Shown here: positions 5,899 to 13,886 of the stretch, in pieces
Layout of the letters: every line of letters starts with the position of its first letter
How positions within the stretch are numbered: the first letter of the stretch is position 1
Source: a virus
Strand: one strand, 5' to 3'
DNA: 27,069 bases
IMG/VR virus record: IMGVR_UViG_3300018420_000085
Span: 1-27,069 of that record
Position numbers and translations under genes: made by a program
The notes under the pieces: model-generated
What the model was told of the DNA's origin: nothing
The model's database searches: none
Seen by the model: the letters and a program-made list of their open reading frames with translations, nothing else

Positions 5899-6137
5899 GG
5901 CATACGATCCTCGGGTAATGGCAAGCTGACAGTAAGCAAACGGTTAGGAGGCTGGCACACAGCGTACATGAGTACCCTGCGCTGTGGCTCCTCATCTTTT
6001 AGTTTGCGTATTGCCATACTGCAATCCTGTAGATCATCATAACGCCATGTGCTGTACTTGGCGCGACCATGAAACTCTGTAATTGTGTAATAGACTACAT
6101 GGCTAAACATGTAGTCTTCATATTGTTGCCAATCCAT
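5895..6137 (-). CDS. Hypothetical protein, 80 residues
   Basis: Starts MDWQQYEDYMFSHVVYYTITEF. It has a beta strand, then a WRYDDLQDCSMAIRKLKDEE helix and a beta-rich C-terminus, suggesting a small alpha/beta fold. AAAGG is seven bases upstream. It is the first gene after an 88-bp gap that carries a TATTATAAAT sequence (about 6165) that could be a -10 box. No family is recognised. Confidence 0.7.
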   Translation of the reverse strand: MDWQQYEDYMFSHVVYYTITEFHGRAKYSTWRYDDLQDCSMAIRKLKDEEPQRRVLMYAVCQPPNRLLTVSLPLPEDRMP

Positions 6138-6225
6138 AAGTAAACCTTTCTACGTTTAACTTATTTATAATAGCATAACTATTTACAGGATTGCACTCTT
6201 GGCACTAAAAAATTTATCTTTTTTA

Positions 6226-6753
6226 TCAAACGCTTAAATTATAATGAGTTAGGACTTTATTTACTGGCTCAAAATCATCTAAATCACTAAATTTTTTGTA
6301 CAGATAATTGATACCTGTATGCATTATCACTTTCATCTGGTCGCTTTGATTTGAATGGCGATGGGAGTAGAGTACGAGTTCAAGCATATCTGCCATTTTT
6401 AATCTGTTCTTTTCTTCAGGCGATAATACAAACACTAATCCTAAATCATCCATTACTTTCTTTTCTGCATCCTCAAATGCTTTTTGCACTTCAGGATAAG
6501 ACCATTTAGCTGTAGCTGGTATATCACCAAGTATTAATTCTGGTACATCATGATACAGAGCAGCCATGATGAGTTGTTTACTACTATCAGGCCAAAGCTG
6601 GTCAATCAATATACTTACTGCGTATGAATGTGCTCCCACTGTCTGTCTCTCTGCTTGCATGGCAACTGTATGGAAGCGCAATAGAAATTGTGCATCCCAC
6701 GCTGTTGTCAAAGTTTTAATGTTCGGTATTATCTTGCATTGGCGTTGCGCCAT
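6226..6753 (-). CDS. HD-domain 5'-deoxynucleotidase (YfbR-like)
   Basis: 175 residues. The family removes phosphate from deoxynucleoside monophosphates in a metal-dependent reaction. Residues that fit: R26-F-H, H42 in GAHSYAVS, H68-D69 with E72 in YHDVPE, D77 in GDIPATAKW, and the later KMADMLELV aspartate. This is the YfbR arrangement. The ATG at 6753 has GAGGGG six bases upstream and overlaps the end of the polymerase gene by 38 bp. Together with the thymidylate-synthase homologue, it suggests that the phage manages its own nucleotide pool, perhaps removing an unwanted host nucleotide. Confidence 0.8.
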   Translation of the reverse strand: MAQRQCKIIPNIKTLTTAWDAQFLLRFHTVAMQAERQTVGAHSYAVSILIDQLWPDSSKQLIMAALYHDVPELILGDIPATAKWSYPEVQKAFEDAEKKVMDDLGLVFVLSPEEKNRLKMADMLELVLYSHRHSNQSDQMKVIMHTGINYLYKKFSDLDDFEPVNKVLTHYNLSV

Positions 6754-8635
6754 CGCTTACCCCTCTTAACCACGGTTTATCACTAAATGTCTTTTTAGCT
6801 TCACCCCAACTCGGACCAAACTCTGCATCTACTACACTTGGTATCTGCATATCAACACAATCCTGCATTATTTCTTGTATTTTCAAACCCATATCAGGTT
6901 CGGCTACCGATATATCTAATTCATCATGCACTTGTATGAGCGGTACTATCCCCTCTTTATGCAAAGCTACCATCGCTGCTTTAGTCTGGTCAGCAGCACT
7001 ACCCTGTATCAATCTGTTTAATGCTTTATATGTAAAAGAACGTTTGATAGCTGGACCATGTTCAGCATATGCATCCTCATAACTCATTGGTTTGTATGTC
7101 CCATAAGCATTAGGTTCCCACTTATTAAATCTACATTTCCTACCAAGCAGAGTGCGTATCACACCTTTATTAGATGCACGGTTGACTACATAATCTGCAA
7201 GCTGTTGGACAAAAGGAACTTTACCATGATATTCGGCAAATAAATCTTTTGCATCGCCAAACTCTAATCCTAATTGTTCAGCCAGTTTATTTTTACCCAT
7301 CCCATAAAACAGACCAAGGTTTATATCTTTAGCTTGCTTGCGTGGCACTCCTACAATATCAGCAGCCATTTGATGAAAATCTGTATTAGCATCTACATTG
7401 TATTGGTCAGCAAACTCTTGTGCGCCTGTCAGTTTTAATAGGCTGGCATAATGAACAACGAGCCGTGGTTCTTGGCTACTATAATCAAAAGCACCCCATA
7501 GTTCACCCTCTTCAGGTAAAAACAATCCGCGTATCATCGGACCTATCTCAGCATTCCGTGCTGGCACTTGTTGTAGATTAGGATTGCTGTAACTGAATCT
7601 ACCTGTCACCGTGCCACCATCATCACTGCGTAAACTGTGTGCTTCAGCATGGATACGACCATTATGCTGATGCTTTAGTATAGTATCGATAAAGGTGGTT
7701 CTAGCTTTATTCAGCTCACGAGCTCGAACCACGGCCTGAGGAAGTGCGTGGGCATGGTTGGCTAGAAAGTTTTTAGTAAAGCTAGGCTGTCCTGATTTAG
7801 GAGTTTTAGGGTATCGTAACCCCTGTGCATCAAATGCTTTAGCGATACTTGCCGCCGCCCATATATCAATATCCTGACCGCCAGCATCATGTAATACCTT
7901 TTCTTCTTCTTGTTGCAGATATACTTTTAGCTCTTCAGCTTTGCCTAAATCAACACGCACACCCTTCTTACGCATATCAAATACAACTTTGAGTACATTT
8001 AATTCTAAATCAAATATATCGGCCACATCTTCTTTGAGTATGAGACCCTTGAAGAACTGCCATAATTTCAGGGTAAGTGCCGCATCCTGTTCTGCATACG
8101 CACCGACAAAATGTGCTGGTAATTTGTACATCTCACTCTTGGCATTTACACCAAATGATTGCGCTGCATCATACAAATCACGCTCACTCTTACGTTCATT
8201 GAGATAATCTCTACCGAGAGCATTGAGTGCATAACTAAATCTGTTTTCATCAAGTAGCGCGGCTACAATCATTGTATCTACAATACGGCCTTTTACTTCT
8301 ATACCCTCAGCCCATAACCATCCAAGGTCATACATAGCATTATGCATAATGTAATCACGCTCAACAGAGCATACATCAGCTAACCAACGGAGTGTTTGTT
8401 TTACATCAAGGTTACTACCATTATCGTGTCGTATAGGAAAATACCAAGCTGCACCATCAACGGCTACTGCCACGCCAATAACATAACCATCTTTACGAGG
8501 CCATCCGCTACCACGAGATGTGAGATTAGGGTCGCATGTTTCTAAATCAATAGATACTTCCCTAGCTTCCGACAAGTCGGGATAGCCATCAGGCATGACC
8601 CACTCAGTCGGCGGTGTGAATAAGGGGAACTGCAT
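6716..8635 (-). CDS. polA: DNA polymerase I family (family A) with 3'-5' exonuclease
   Basis: 639 residues; the replicative polymerase of the phage. The exonuclease domain has DLE at 30-32, HNAMYD at 98-103 and YAEQD ending at D184, so proofreading looks intact; the 5' nuclease domain is absent, as is usual in phages. The polymerase domain has TGRFSYSNPNLQQVP (344-358), motif A DYSSQEPR (384-391), the O helix RKQAKDINLGLFYG (432-445) and motif C VHDE (569-572). The position equivalent to E. coli Phe762 is leucine (L440). AAAGG precedes the ATG, and the start lies within the end of a small zinc-ribbon gene. Confidence 0.96.
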   Translation of the reverse strand: MQFPLFTPPTEWVMPDGYPDLSEAREVSIDLETCDPNLTSRGSGWPRKDGYVIGVAVAVDGAAWYFPIRHDNGSNLDVKQTLRWLADVCSVERDYIMHNAMYDLGWLWAEGIEVKGRIVDTMIVAALLDENRFSYALNALGRDYLNERKSERDLYDAAQSFGVNAKSEMYKLPAHFVGAYAEQDAALTLKLWQFFKGLILKEDVADIFDLELNVLKVVFDMRKKGVRVDLGKAEELKVYLQQEEEKVLHDAGGQDIDIWAAASIAKAFDAQGLRYPKTPKSGQPSFTKNFLANHAHALPQAVVRARELNKARTTFIDTILKHQHNGRIHAEAHSLRSDDGGTVTGRFSYSNPNLQQVPARNAEIGPMIRGLFLPEEGELWGAFDYSSQEPRLVVHYASLLKLTGAQEFADQYNVDANTDFHQMAADIVGVPRKQAKDINLGLFYGMGKNKLAEQLGLEFGDAKDLFAEYHGKVPFVQQLADYVVNRASNKGVIRTLLGRKCRFNKWEPNAYGTYKPMSYEDAYAEHGPAIKRSFTYKALNRLIQGSAADQTKAAMVALHKEGIVPLIQVHDELDISVAEPDMGLKIQEIMQDCVDMQIPSVVDAEFGPSWGEAKKTFSDKPWLRGVSDGATPMQDNTEH

Positions 8636-8777
8636 CTCTTACCTTTATCTTCATAGGTTGATTACATTTAGAACAATGAGGCCATTTATTTTTAAGAGCA
8701 CGGAAGGTCATAACTTTACTTTCCCTTCCGCACTCACACTCAGCCAATACTTCTTTATCTAGCTTTTCGTTTGCCAT
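8604..8777 (-). CDS. Small zinc-ribbon protein, 57 residues
   Basis: MANEKLDKEVLAECECG has a CxC knuckle (C14, C16), and WPHCSKCNQ has CxxC (C35, C38); together they could form one zinc site. The ORF overlaps the end of the DUF1599-like gene by 23 bp and the start of the polymerase by 32 bp. A weak GAG lies before the ATG. The paired cysteines and the exact fill of an otherwise empty gap support it. Its role near the polymerase is unknown. Confidence 0.7.
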   Translation of the reverse strand: MANEKLDKEVLAECECGRESKVMTFRALKNKWPHCSKCNQPMKIKVRDAVPLIHTAD

Positions 8778-9168
8778 TTTGTCTCATGCGTACTTCAGCT
8801 TCAACTAAAAACAAATATCTACGCAGGTCACTAATATCATCAAGGATACCTTCCTCACGCATATCTTCAGCCGCCGCTTGGAATACATCATAATTATATT
8901 CGGTTACTTGTTTTTCAAGCCGATCCCATTTACGAGCCAGCATCATAAATGCACCAACACCGCCACGTTGTTTCCAGCTATCACCATAAGATTGTTCAGC
9001 TTCTTCTAACTTTACATGATCTAGTACGGTGAGCTTACCAACTTGTTTTATGATAGGGCTTTGTTCTTTAGGTTCTGTCTCTTTATCTTTTACCATTATA
9101 TCATACTCTCCCCAATCTAACTCACGCATACGACGTTTCATGTATTGTTCGTGACTTTCTCTTGCCAT
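8755..9168 (-). CDS. DUF1599 / MazG-like protein (nucleotide-modification-associated type)
   Basis: 137 residues. The N-terminal 50 residues are polar. The core has EEAEQSYGDSWKQRGGVGAF, RKWDRLEKQV, then GILDDISDLRRYLFLVEAEV near the C-terminus. This helical E-x-x-YGDSW ... KxDRLE ... DDxxDL pattern is that of DUF1599, also called nucleotide modification associated domain 1, and resembles MazG-type folds. A role in modified-nucleotide metabolism is inferred from family and neighbours. It overlaps the thymidylate-synthase homologue by 31 bp, indicating coupled translation. Confidence 0.7.
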   Translation of the reverse strand: MARESHEQYMKRRMRELDWGEYDIMVKDKETEPKEQSPIIKQVGKLTVLDHVKLEEAEQSYGDSWKQRGGVGAFMMLARKWDRLEKQVTEYNYDVFQAAAEDMREEGILDDISDLRRYLFLVEAEVRMRQNGKRKAR

Positions 9169-10166
9169 TTTTCTCTCCTACGCTCAAGCCATTCCCAAGT
9201 GGCTAAATGCCAATCATCAGGCTTTATGTCTGCACAATGGTCAAAAGCTAAAGCTAATTCTTTAGCTTTCCATGCTTGCCAGACTTTGTGCATAGGTTGT
9301 GCCAAATCAGAAAAAGTGGAGTTAATATATGGTCTTGGTTTTTCAGGGTCTTCCATAAACCAACCAAGCTCTTCGTCAAATGATTCTATATTATTTACAA
9401 GAGCATCTGGCCTGATCATGCGTGTATTGTATGATTCATAATCAGCAACCATACCATCTAACTTTTTTAATACTTCTGTATAAGCGTGGAGGTTATTACT
9501 AAACTGTGTATAGATACCAACACTCGCGCCGATACGTGAGGCTATATACTCTTGAAGAATGGACATATGGACAGCATTAGCTCCCAATGCACCCCAGATC
9601 ATATCATTACTGCGATTGCATACTGTCATATCAAGTATATTATCACGCACACTAAAATAGATATGAGTATTGCAGGGATGATCTTTACAGCTATTACTCA
9701 TGCGTAAATCTTCTTCAGCATCCCACATTGCAAGCACTGCTCGTCTATCATTTGCATGTGTCATCAATCTGTGAACGATTATATCAATCTGGTCTTGGTA
9801 GAAATAATTACGCCAACGATATCCGTAAGCTCCCTGTAATTTTTTACCATCATCGCTGTACTCACTCATCCGTGCATTATAACGCTGTATCCATGCAAGA
9901 TCATTACGCCCTGCTAACATCCACAGGCTTTCCATAAAATGAAATATAGGATTAGCATCACGCTCAGGGTAAAACAGTACACGCTCTCGTGGGTTGTTGT
10001 AGACAATAGCGCATGGTTCACGGAACTCAATCGCTTTACCATTGCGAGTTTCTACTTCTACACCATCTGCTTCTAATGCTTGCTTCACAACGTACAGTGC
10101 TTCGCTTACATTTGTGACTGTAAAAGTATGCACACCCCTCATAGGTGCTTTACCAAATAGTGCCAT
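9138..10166 (-). CDS. Thymidylate synthase homologue (possibly dUMP hydroxymethylase)
   Basis: 342 residues. The ThyA family transfers a one-carbon unit to C5 of dUMP or dCMP. Visible features: ESLWMLAGRNDLAWIQRYN (79-97), GAYGYRWR (112-119), nucleophilic Cys165 in HPCNTH, NRSND (184-188) in place of QRSxD, an Asn in GALGAN (N197) expected for uracil selection, and LHAY (226-229). The C-terminus lacks the canonical ThyA tail, and the usual His after the catalytic Cys is Asn, so it is a divergent member. Next to a 5-hmdU kinase-type gene it may make hydroxymethyl-dUMP rather than dTMP. GGCGG precedes the ATG. Confidence 0.85.
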   Translation of the reverse strand: MALFGKAPMRGVHTFTVTNVSEALYVVKQALEADGVEVETRNGKAIEFREPCAIVYNNPRERVLFYPERDANPIFHFMESLWMLAGRNDLAWIQRYNARMSEYSDDGKKLQGAYGYRWRNYFYQDQIDIIVHRLMTHANDRRAVLAMWDAEEDLRMSNSCKDHPCNTHIYFSVRDNILDMTVCNRSNDMIWGALGANAVHMSILQEYIASRIGASVGIYTQFSNNLHAYTEVLKKLDGMVADYESYNTRMIRPDALVNNIESFDEELGWFMEDPEKPRPYINSTFSDLAQPMHKVWQAWKAKELALAFDHCADIKPDDWHLATWEWLERRREKWQEKVTNNT

Positions 10167-10190
10167 ATTGAACCGCCTTTCTATGGGGTT

Positions 10191-10210
10191 ATAAAGCCGC
10201 TCGAGCGGCT
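10191..10210 (-). terminator. Perfect GC-rich hairpin followed by TTTAT
   Basis: AGCCGC and GCGGCT flank TCGA at 10195-10210, and TTTAT follows on the minus strand. It lies in the 101-bp gap between the radical SAM gene and the thymidylate-synthase homologue. The T run is short, so this may be a weak terminator or attenuator. The rest of the gap shows nothing else clear. Confidence 0.5.
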
Positions 10211-10267
10211 GAAGTTAACTTGCCCTAGTATGCCAGCAAAAGCAACCTTCTAACGGCTGTAGGGGCT

Positions 10268-11269
10268 TTAAATAAAGTCATAATGTTTCTTTACTCTTTT
10301 TGTGTATGTGCCTCCACCCAATGCCTCTCTAATTGCAGTATTTGTTTCCTCCGTAGGCTCGGGTAACGTCTTACGTCCCATACGGTCAGGTAACAATCCA
10401 TTACGCAGAGTGGTATTATCGCAGCCATTGCAAGGACCGAAGTCACGCTGTCCGTGATACAACTTTTGTCGTGCCGCATGAAAAGCCTCTCCCTGCCATA
10501 TTTCATCTATAGGTGTATCAATAACATTGCCACACTTATACCATCCTACCCAATCATTACAGCATACCGCAACATTACCATCCCAACGTATAGACATCTC
10601 ACGGAAAGGTTTTGCACAACGCTTACCATCTTGTTTATGGTTTAGAGGGAAAGAGTTACCAGCGTGGTTACTGACTTGTGCGTGGGTTCCGCTAGTAGCG
10701 AGCGTAAGATCAAGTCCAACAACGATATGATGCTCTGTAACCTTTCTTCGTCGGTGGGGGTTGGCGTCACGTTCAGCGGGATATTCAAATACGGGATATG
10801 GACCATTGTATCTCTCCTTTATTTTGTCCACTATTTTTATGCGATCATAATTGTCAAGGAATAAAACATTTAGCCCTGCTTCCATCAACATATTTACACT
10901 TTTCTGTGTATCTCTTAATAGACCACCACCATTACTGGTCATCATCAAAGGTGTTTTAGGTAACTCTTGTCTGAACAACCGTATCATATCAATGAAGAAA
11001 GGGTGCATAGTAGGCTCACCATGCATGGCAAACTCTAACCGTGGGTTCCATCCAGCTTCTTTAATACGGCTACAGATAGCCCTAGCCCTTTCTATTGTTA
11101 AATATCTATAAGGGGCAGAAGCCTTACCATGAATATTTAATGGACCGTGGGCTTTATTATCACGTATCGCTTGTATACCGCAAAACGAACAAGCAAGGTT
11201 ACATCCCTCAGTTAATTCTATCTGTATAGAATTAGGTGGGTCTTGGTAATAGTTAGATACAGTTTCCAT
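10268..11269 (-). CDS. Radical SAM enzyme with SPASM-type C-terminal domain
   Basis: 333 residues from the ATG at 11269 (AAAGG nine bases upstream); an in-frame ATG at 11302 lies deeper in the previous gene. The cluster motif CNLACSFC (C23, C27, C30) binds the 4Fe-4S cluster that cleaves S-adenosylmethionine. A GEPTMHP segment fits the SAM-binding GxE region. The C-terminal part has further cysteines: CAKPF, VAVCCNDW, YKCGN and PCNGCDN, the pattern of SPASM auxiliary clusters. The substrate is unknown. It overlaps the glycosyltransferase gene by 17 bp, so a joint role in base modification is inferred. Confidence 0.85.
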   Translation of the reverse strand: METVSNYYQDPPNSIQIELTEGCNLACSFCGIQAIRDNKAHGPLNIHGKASAPYRYLTIERARAICSRIKEAGWNPRLEFAMHGEPTMHPFFIDMIRLFRQELPKTPLMMTSNGGGLLRDTQKSVNMLMEAGLNVLFLDNYDRIKIVDKIKERYNGPYPVFEYPAERDANPHRRRKVTEHHIVVGLDLTLATSGTHAQVSNHAGNSFPLNHKQDGKRCAKPFREMSIRWDGNVAVCCNDWVGWYKCGNVIDTPIDEIWQGEAFHAARQKLYHGQRDFGPCNGCDNTTLRNGLLPDRMGRKTLPEPTEETNTAIREALGGGTYTKRVKKHYDFI

Positions 11270-12038
11270 CTTTAGCGGCCTTTCGCCATTGTACGCGGAC
11301 ATCCCAACGTGTTTTCATACCATCCCAACCAGTCTTAGTTTGCTTTTGTACAGCTTTCACATAATCAGGAAACTTTTCAGCAAGGGCTAGGCTGGCTTGT
11401 TCTTGTAGTTCAGCATTACGGTAAGAACTACACCCTCCTGCCGCACCAGAAGCACCACGCTGATCCCATGTCCAATCTACAATAACATAATTAGGATAGC
11501 CCTTACTGAACAGGCTGAGGGTTACATAGTAATCTTCCATCAGCTGCATTGTATCGTACCGTATATTTTCTTTATGCAGAACTTTTGGCTGTATCCCATG
11601 CACAGCATTTTGGCGCATACCTTCTTTGAATTCATGGGGGAAATGTTTATCATTCATCTGCCTTGGGCTAACACCCACATGAACATATGAATCTAACATC
11701 TTACTCATGCGCTCCCATAACTCATGCATTTCTTCCTGATTTGTTTTTCTTAAGTTGGGAGCCAACCCATGTATGCGGCGACCAAATATAAGATCATCAT
11801 CCAGAATAATAATTTTATCATGCTTCTGCTCCACGGCATGTTCTAATATGAACTGCCTTACATTATTGATGCCTTTTAAATCACCACGGTTTAAACAATA
11901 GCGACCTTGTTTAGTGTGCCAATTTACTTCTTCTTGTGGGCATACAAGAACGGCATGTTCTCTGCCCTCCGGACCAATGCTTTGCCAAGTAACTTGGTTA
12001 TTCATCCTGCCCCTAGTTGGAATATATATCGGTATCAT
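11253..12038 (-). CDS. GT-A-like glycosyltransferase (resembles TET-associated family)
   Basis: 261 residues. MIPIYIPTRGR opens a nucleotide-sugar-binding fold. IIILDDDLIF supplies the metal-binding DDD at 80-82, MEDYYVTL (167-174) is a likely catalytic acidic motif, and GGCSSYR (201-207) and VQWRKA near the C-terminus are conserved-looking. The arrangement resembles the TET-associated glycosyltransferase (TAGT) family described from phage base-modification clusters; that match is from memory. It would add a sugar to a modified pyrimidine in DNA or nucleotide. The ATG overlaps the previous stop (ATGA), with GAGG seven bases upstream. Confidence 0.75.
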   Translation of the reverse strand: MIPIYIPTRGRMNNQVTWQSIGPEGREHAVLVCPQEEVNWHTKQGRYCLNRGDLKGINNVRQFILEHAVEQKHDKIIILDDDLIFGRRIHGLAPNLRKTNQEEMHELWERMSKMLDSYVHVGVSPRQMNDKHFPHEFKEGMRQNAVHGIQPKVLHKENIRYDTMQLMEDYYVTLSLFSKGYPNYVIVDWTWDQRGASGAAGGCSSYRNAELQEQASLALAEKFPDYVKAVQKQTKTGWDGMKTRWDVRVQWRKAAKDGNCI

Positions 12039-12328
12039 AGTTCATCCTCATCAAATCGTACTTGCCCTTCAAGCACTGCTCTTTCTAATTCTTCATCAGT
12101 CATGTTGTCAAGCTCAAACATTGTTGGTTTTCTTTTGGGCTTTAACACTCGTTTTCTGGTTTTGGGTTTTGGCTCTGGCTTCGGTTTCGGCGGCTCTTGC
12201 GGCTCTAATTGTTCCAATGTCCGATAATTGTATTTGCATTTCGGACAGTTCCTCTTCCTCCGTATCGTGCCTTGATAAGGACGACTGTCTACGACCTCGG
12301 ATTTGCCATTGCATTTTGGACACAACAT
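12035..12328 (-). CDS. NrdR-like zinc-ribbon protein without ATP-cone
   Basis: 97 residues. The N-terminal 40 residues, MLCPKCNGKSEVVDSRPYQG then IRRKRNCPKCKYNYRTLE, match the zinc ribbon of NrdR (two CPxC knuckles, a V-x-DSR motif and basic residues). NrdR normally continues with an ATP-cone that senses nucleotides; here it is replaced by a Pro/Lys-rich linker (PPKPKPEPKPKTRKR) and an acidic helix (NMTDEELERAVLEG). It may be a DNA-binding or adaptor protein, not a true ribonucleotide reductase regulator. It lies inside the modification cluster. Confidence 0.75.
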   Translation of the reverse strand: MLCPKCNGKSEVVDSRPYQGTIRRKRNCPKCKYNYRTLEQLEPQEPPKPKPEPKPKTRKRVLKPKRKPTMFELDNMTDEELERAVLEGQVRFDEDEL

Positions 12329-12330
12329 AA

Positions 12331-13227
12331 TTACGCCACCGTCCCAACTGGAGCCTCCAGCACTGAGCTCTGTAGTCCATTATACTTACTACGCGGAGTG
12401 CCTTGACCAAGCCTAACGCGCTCATATTTATCCCACTCGCATAAGCTGTGTTCAATACAGCGCATATCCACTGCCAAAGTCGGGATATGTTTGCCAAGAT
12501 AACGGTGTGAATTTTCGAGTAAATCTTGCATCTCCCTATTACTTTGATAAGCACCTAATGCTTTTGTGAGCGGCCTATCGTGGATCCTGTTGAGGCCGCG
12601 CTTTGCTCCTGGACCAGCGTTTGCCCATTTGTATTTATCTTCGGCTTTAGCAAGGACTGGTGTGTAGTTGAGGTCTGTGACAACCTCGTATGACATAAAA
12701 CCTCCCCCACCCCATCCTTTATACGTCGCCAATGCTTTGTGTACTTCTTCCAGCGATTGCGTGTCGGCGGCAATCTGCGCCAACGCTTCTCTGTTCTCCC
12801 ATATTGGCGAAAGGAAGTGGTCAACAACTACCTCCGATTTAGGTGCTTTGAGTCCTTGGTTAGTGATTATATATGCACCAGTAAAAGTCCGTAAACCCTG
12901 CTTCAACCTTTCTTCAATCAAAGATTTAGTACGCTCAGGATTAAACTCTTCCACCCAACCGTGCGCCTCAGCAAACTCACTAGTGCCAACCATACGAAAC
13001 ATACAACAGTTAAATATCATCTCACCATGTGGGCGGTTATCATTTGGCTTTGTCCAGTTTTGCCGCATCCAAACAGTTACCCTATCATTCTCACGGAAGG
13101 GGTTTGTGAATTTATATTGTTGTAGGATAGTATCCTCTGTCCAAGGGGCAGGAAGCCCCTTGGCTCTTTTTTGATAAATAGCGTGACGCTCATTAATCCA
13201 GTAGCAGAACCTTTCTATGTTCTCCAT
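12331..13227 (-). CDS. 5-hmdU DNA kinase helical-domain / alpha-glutamyl-putrescinyl-thymine pyrophosphorylase family protein
   Basis: 298 residues, all-helical. The conserved blocks are clear: FCYWINERHAIYQKR (7-21) with GLPAPWT (24-30) and YKFTNPFRENDRVT (38-51); then TFTGAYI (114-120), a glycine-rich turn (171-176), WANAGPGAKRGLNR (201-214) and EHSLCEWDKYERVRLGQG (259-276). This is the HMUDK-helical family, known from phages whose hydroxymethyl-dU in DNA is phosphorylated and converted to hypermodified thymidines. No P-loop kinase domain is fused here. AGGAG is seven bases before the ATG. It heads the presumed modification cassette. Confidence 0.85.
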   Translation of the reverse strand: MENIERFCYWINERHAIYQKRAKGLPAPWTEDTILQQYKFTNPFRENDRVTVWMRQNWTKPNDNRPHGEMIFNCCMFRMVGTSEFAEAHGWVEEFNPERTKSLIEERLKQGLRTFTGAYIITNQGLKAPKSEVVVDHFLSPIWENREALAQIAADTQSLEEVHKALATYKGWGGGGFMSYEVVTDLNYTPVLAKAEDKYKWANAGPGAKRGLNRIHDRPLTKALGAYQSNREMQDLLENSHRYLGKHIPTLAVDMRCIEHSLCEWDKYERVRLGQGTPRSKYNGLQSSVLEAPVGTVA

Positions 13228-13229
13228 AA

Positions 13230-13847
13230 TTATTCTCCTAGCTTGATAGCACCTTTTTCAATAGCAAGGCGAATATCAACACTATTGCCTCCTGGAGTTA
13301 AAGCCTTCATAGCGGCTAGAGCTTCGCCCACAGTAGCTGATTTAACCAAGGCTTCAAAATTATGCCAACGATTACTACCCTCACGGTAAGGGTTTTGGTA
13401 CACGCCAGAAGCACCAGCTTGTACAAGAATCTTAGCATTTGAATCATATTTAGATTTTGCCACACGCTTTGGCTTTTCTGTAGCAACAGCCTCAATACCC
13501 TGTGGTTCAGGCGTAATATCTACTATTTCAGCAGTCATTTGTTTCTCCTTTGAAACAGGTTTATATTTTCTAGCTCGCTCATGTACAAACTCTGCAAAGT
13601 TTTTATGGAAGCTAGGATAATTTGGTAAGGCACACTCACCAACTGTAGCGGCAACTACACTCCGCAACTCTTCCTCACTGTAGGTATCTTGTAATTGTTG
13701 AACTTCAGCAAACACAATACTATACTCGTTAAGTTCTTTACACGCTTTCAACTCACGCAAGGATTTGAATACAAAGTAAGAATACGGATCATTACGGTTA
13801 CTGTTATTATCATTTTCTAGCACCGCATAAGTTTTGATAGCTGCCAT
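13230..13847 (-). CDS. Hypothetical two-part phage protein, 205 residues
   Basis: The N-terminal 90 residues form one region (KTYAVLENDNN onward), followed by a polar linker rich in Pro and Lys. A C-terminal region of about 65 residues has QNPYREGSNRWHNFEALV, TVGEALAAM and VDIRLAIEKGAIKL, which looks like a small helical domain found in other phage proteins, possibly DNA-binding. GGAGG lies five bases upstream, within a CCATAGAAAGGAGG leader. It is first after a promoter-like motif and immediately precedes the hmdU-kinase-family gene. Confidence 0.7.
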   Translation of the reverse strand: MAAIKTYAVLENDNNSNRNDPYSYFVFKSLRELKACKELNEYSIVFAEVQQLQDTYSEEELRSVVAATVGECALPNYPSFHKNFAEFVHERARKYKPVSKEKQMTAEIVDITPEPQGIEAVATEKPKRVAKSKYDSNAKILVQAGASGVYQNPYREGSNRWHNFEALVKSATVGEALAAMKALTPGGNSVDIRLAIEKGAIKLGE

Positions 13848-13886
13848 GAGTGCCTCCTTTCTATGGGGCTAATATAAAAACTCTAA

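Noticed and set aside
12555-12827. Minus-strand ORF inside the hmdU-kinase-family gene
   Set aside because: It is an alternative frame of a strongly conserved protein, with no ribosome site, membrane helix or motif.
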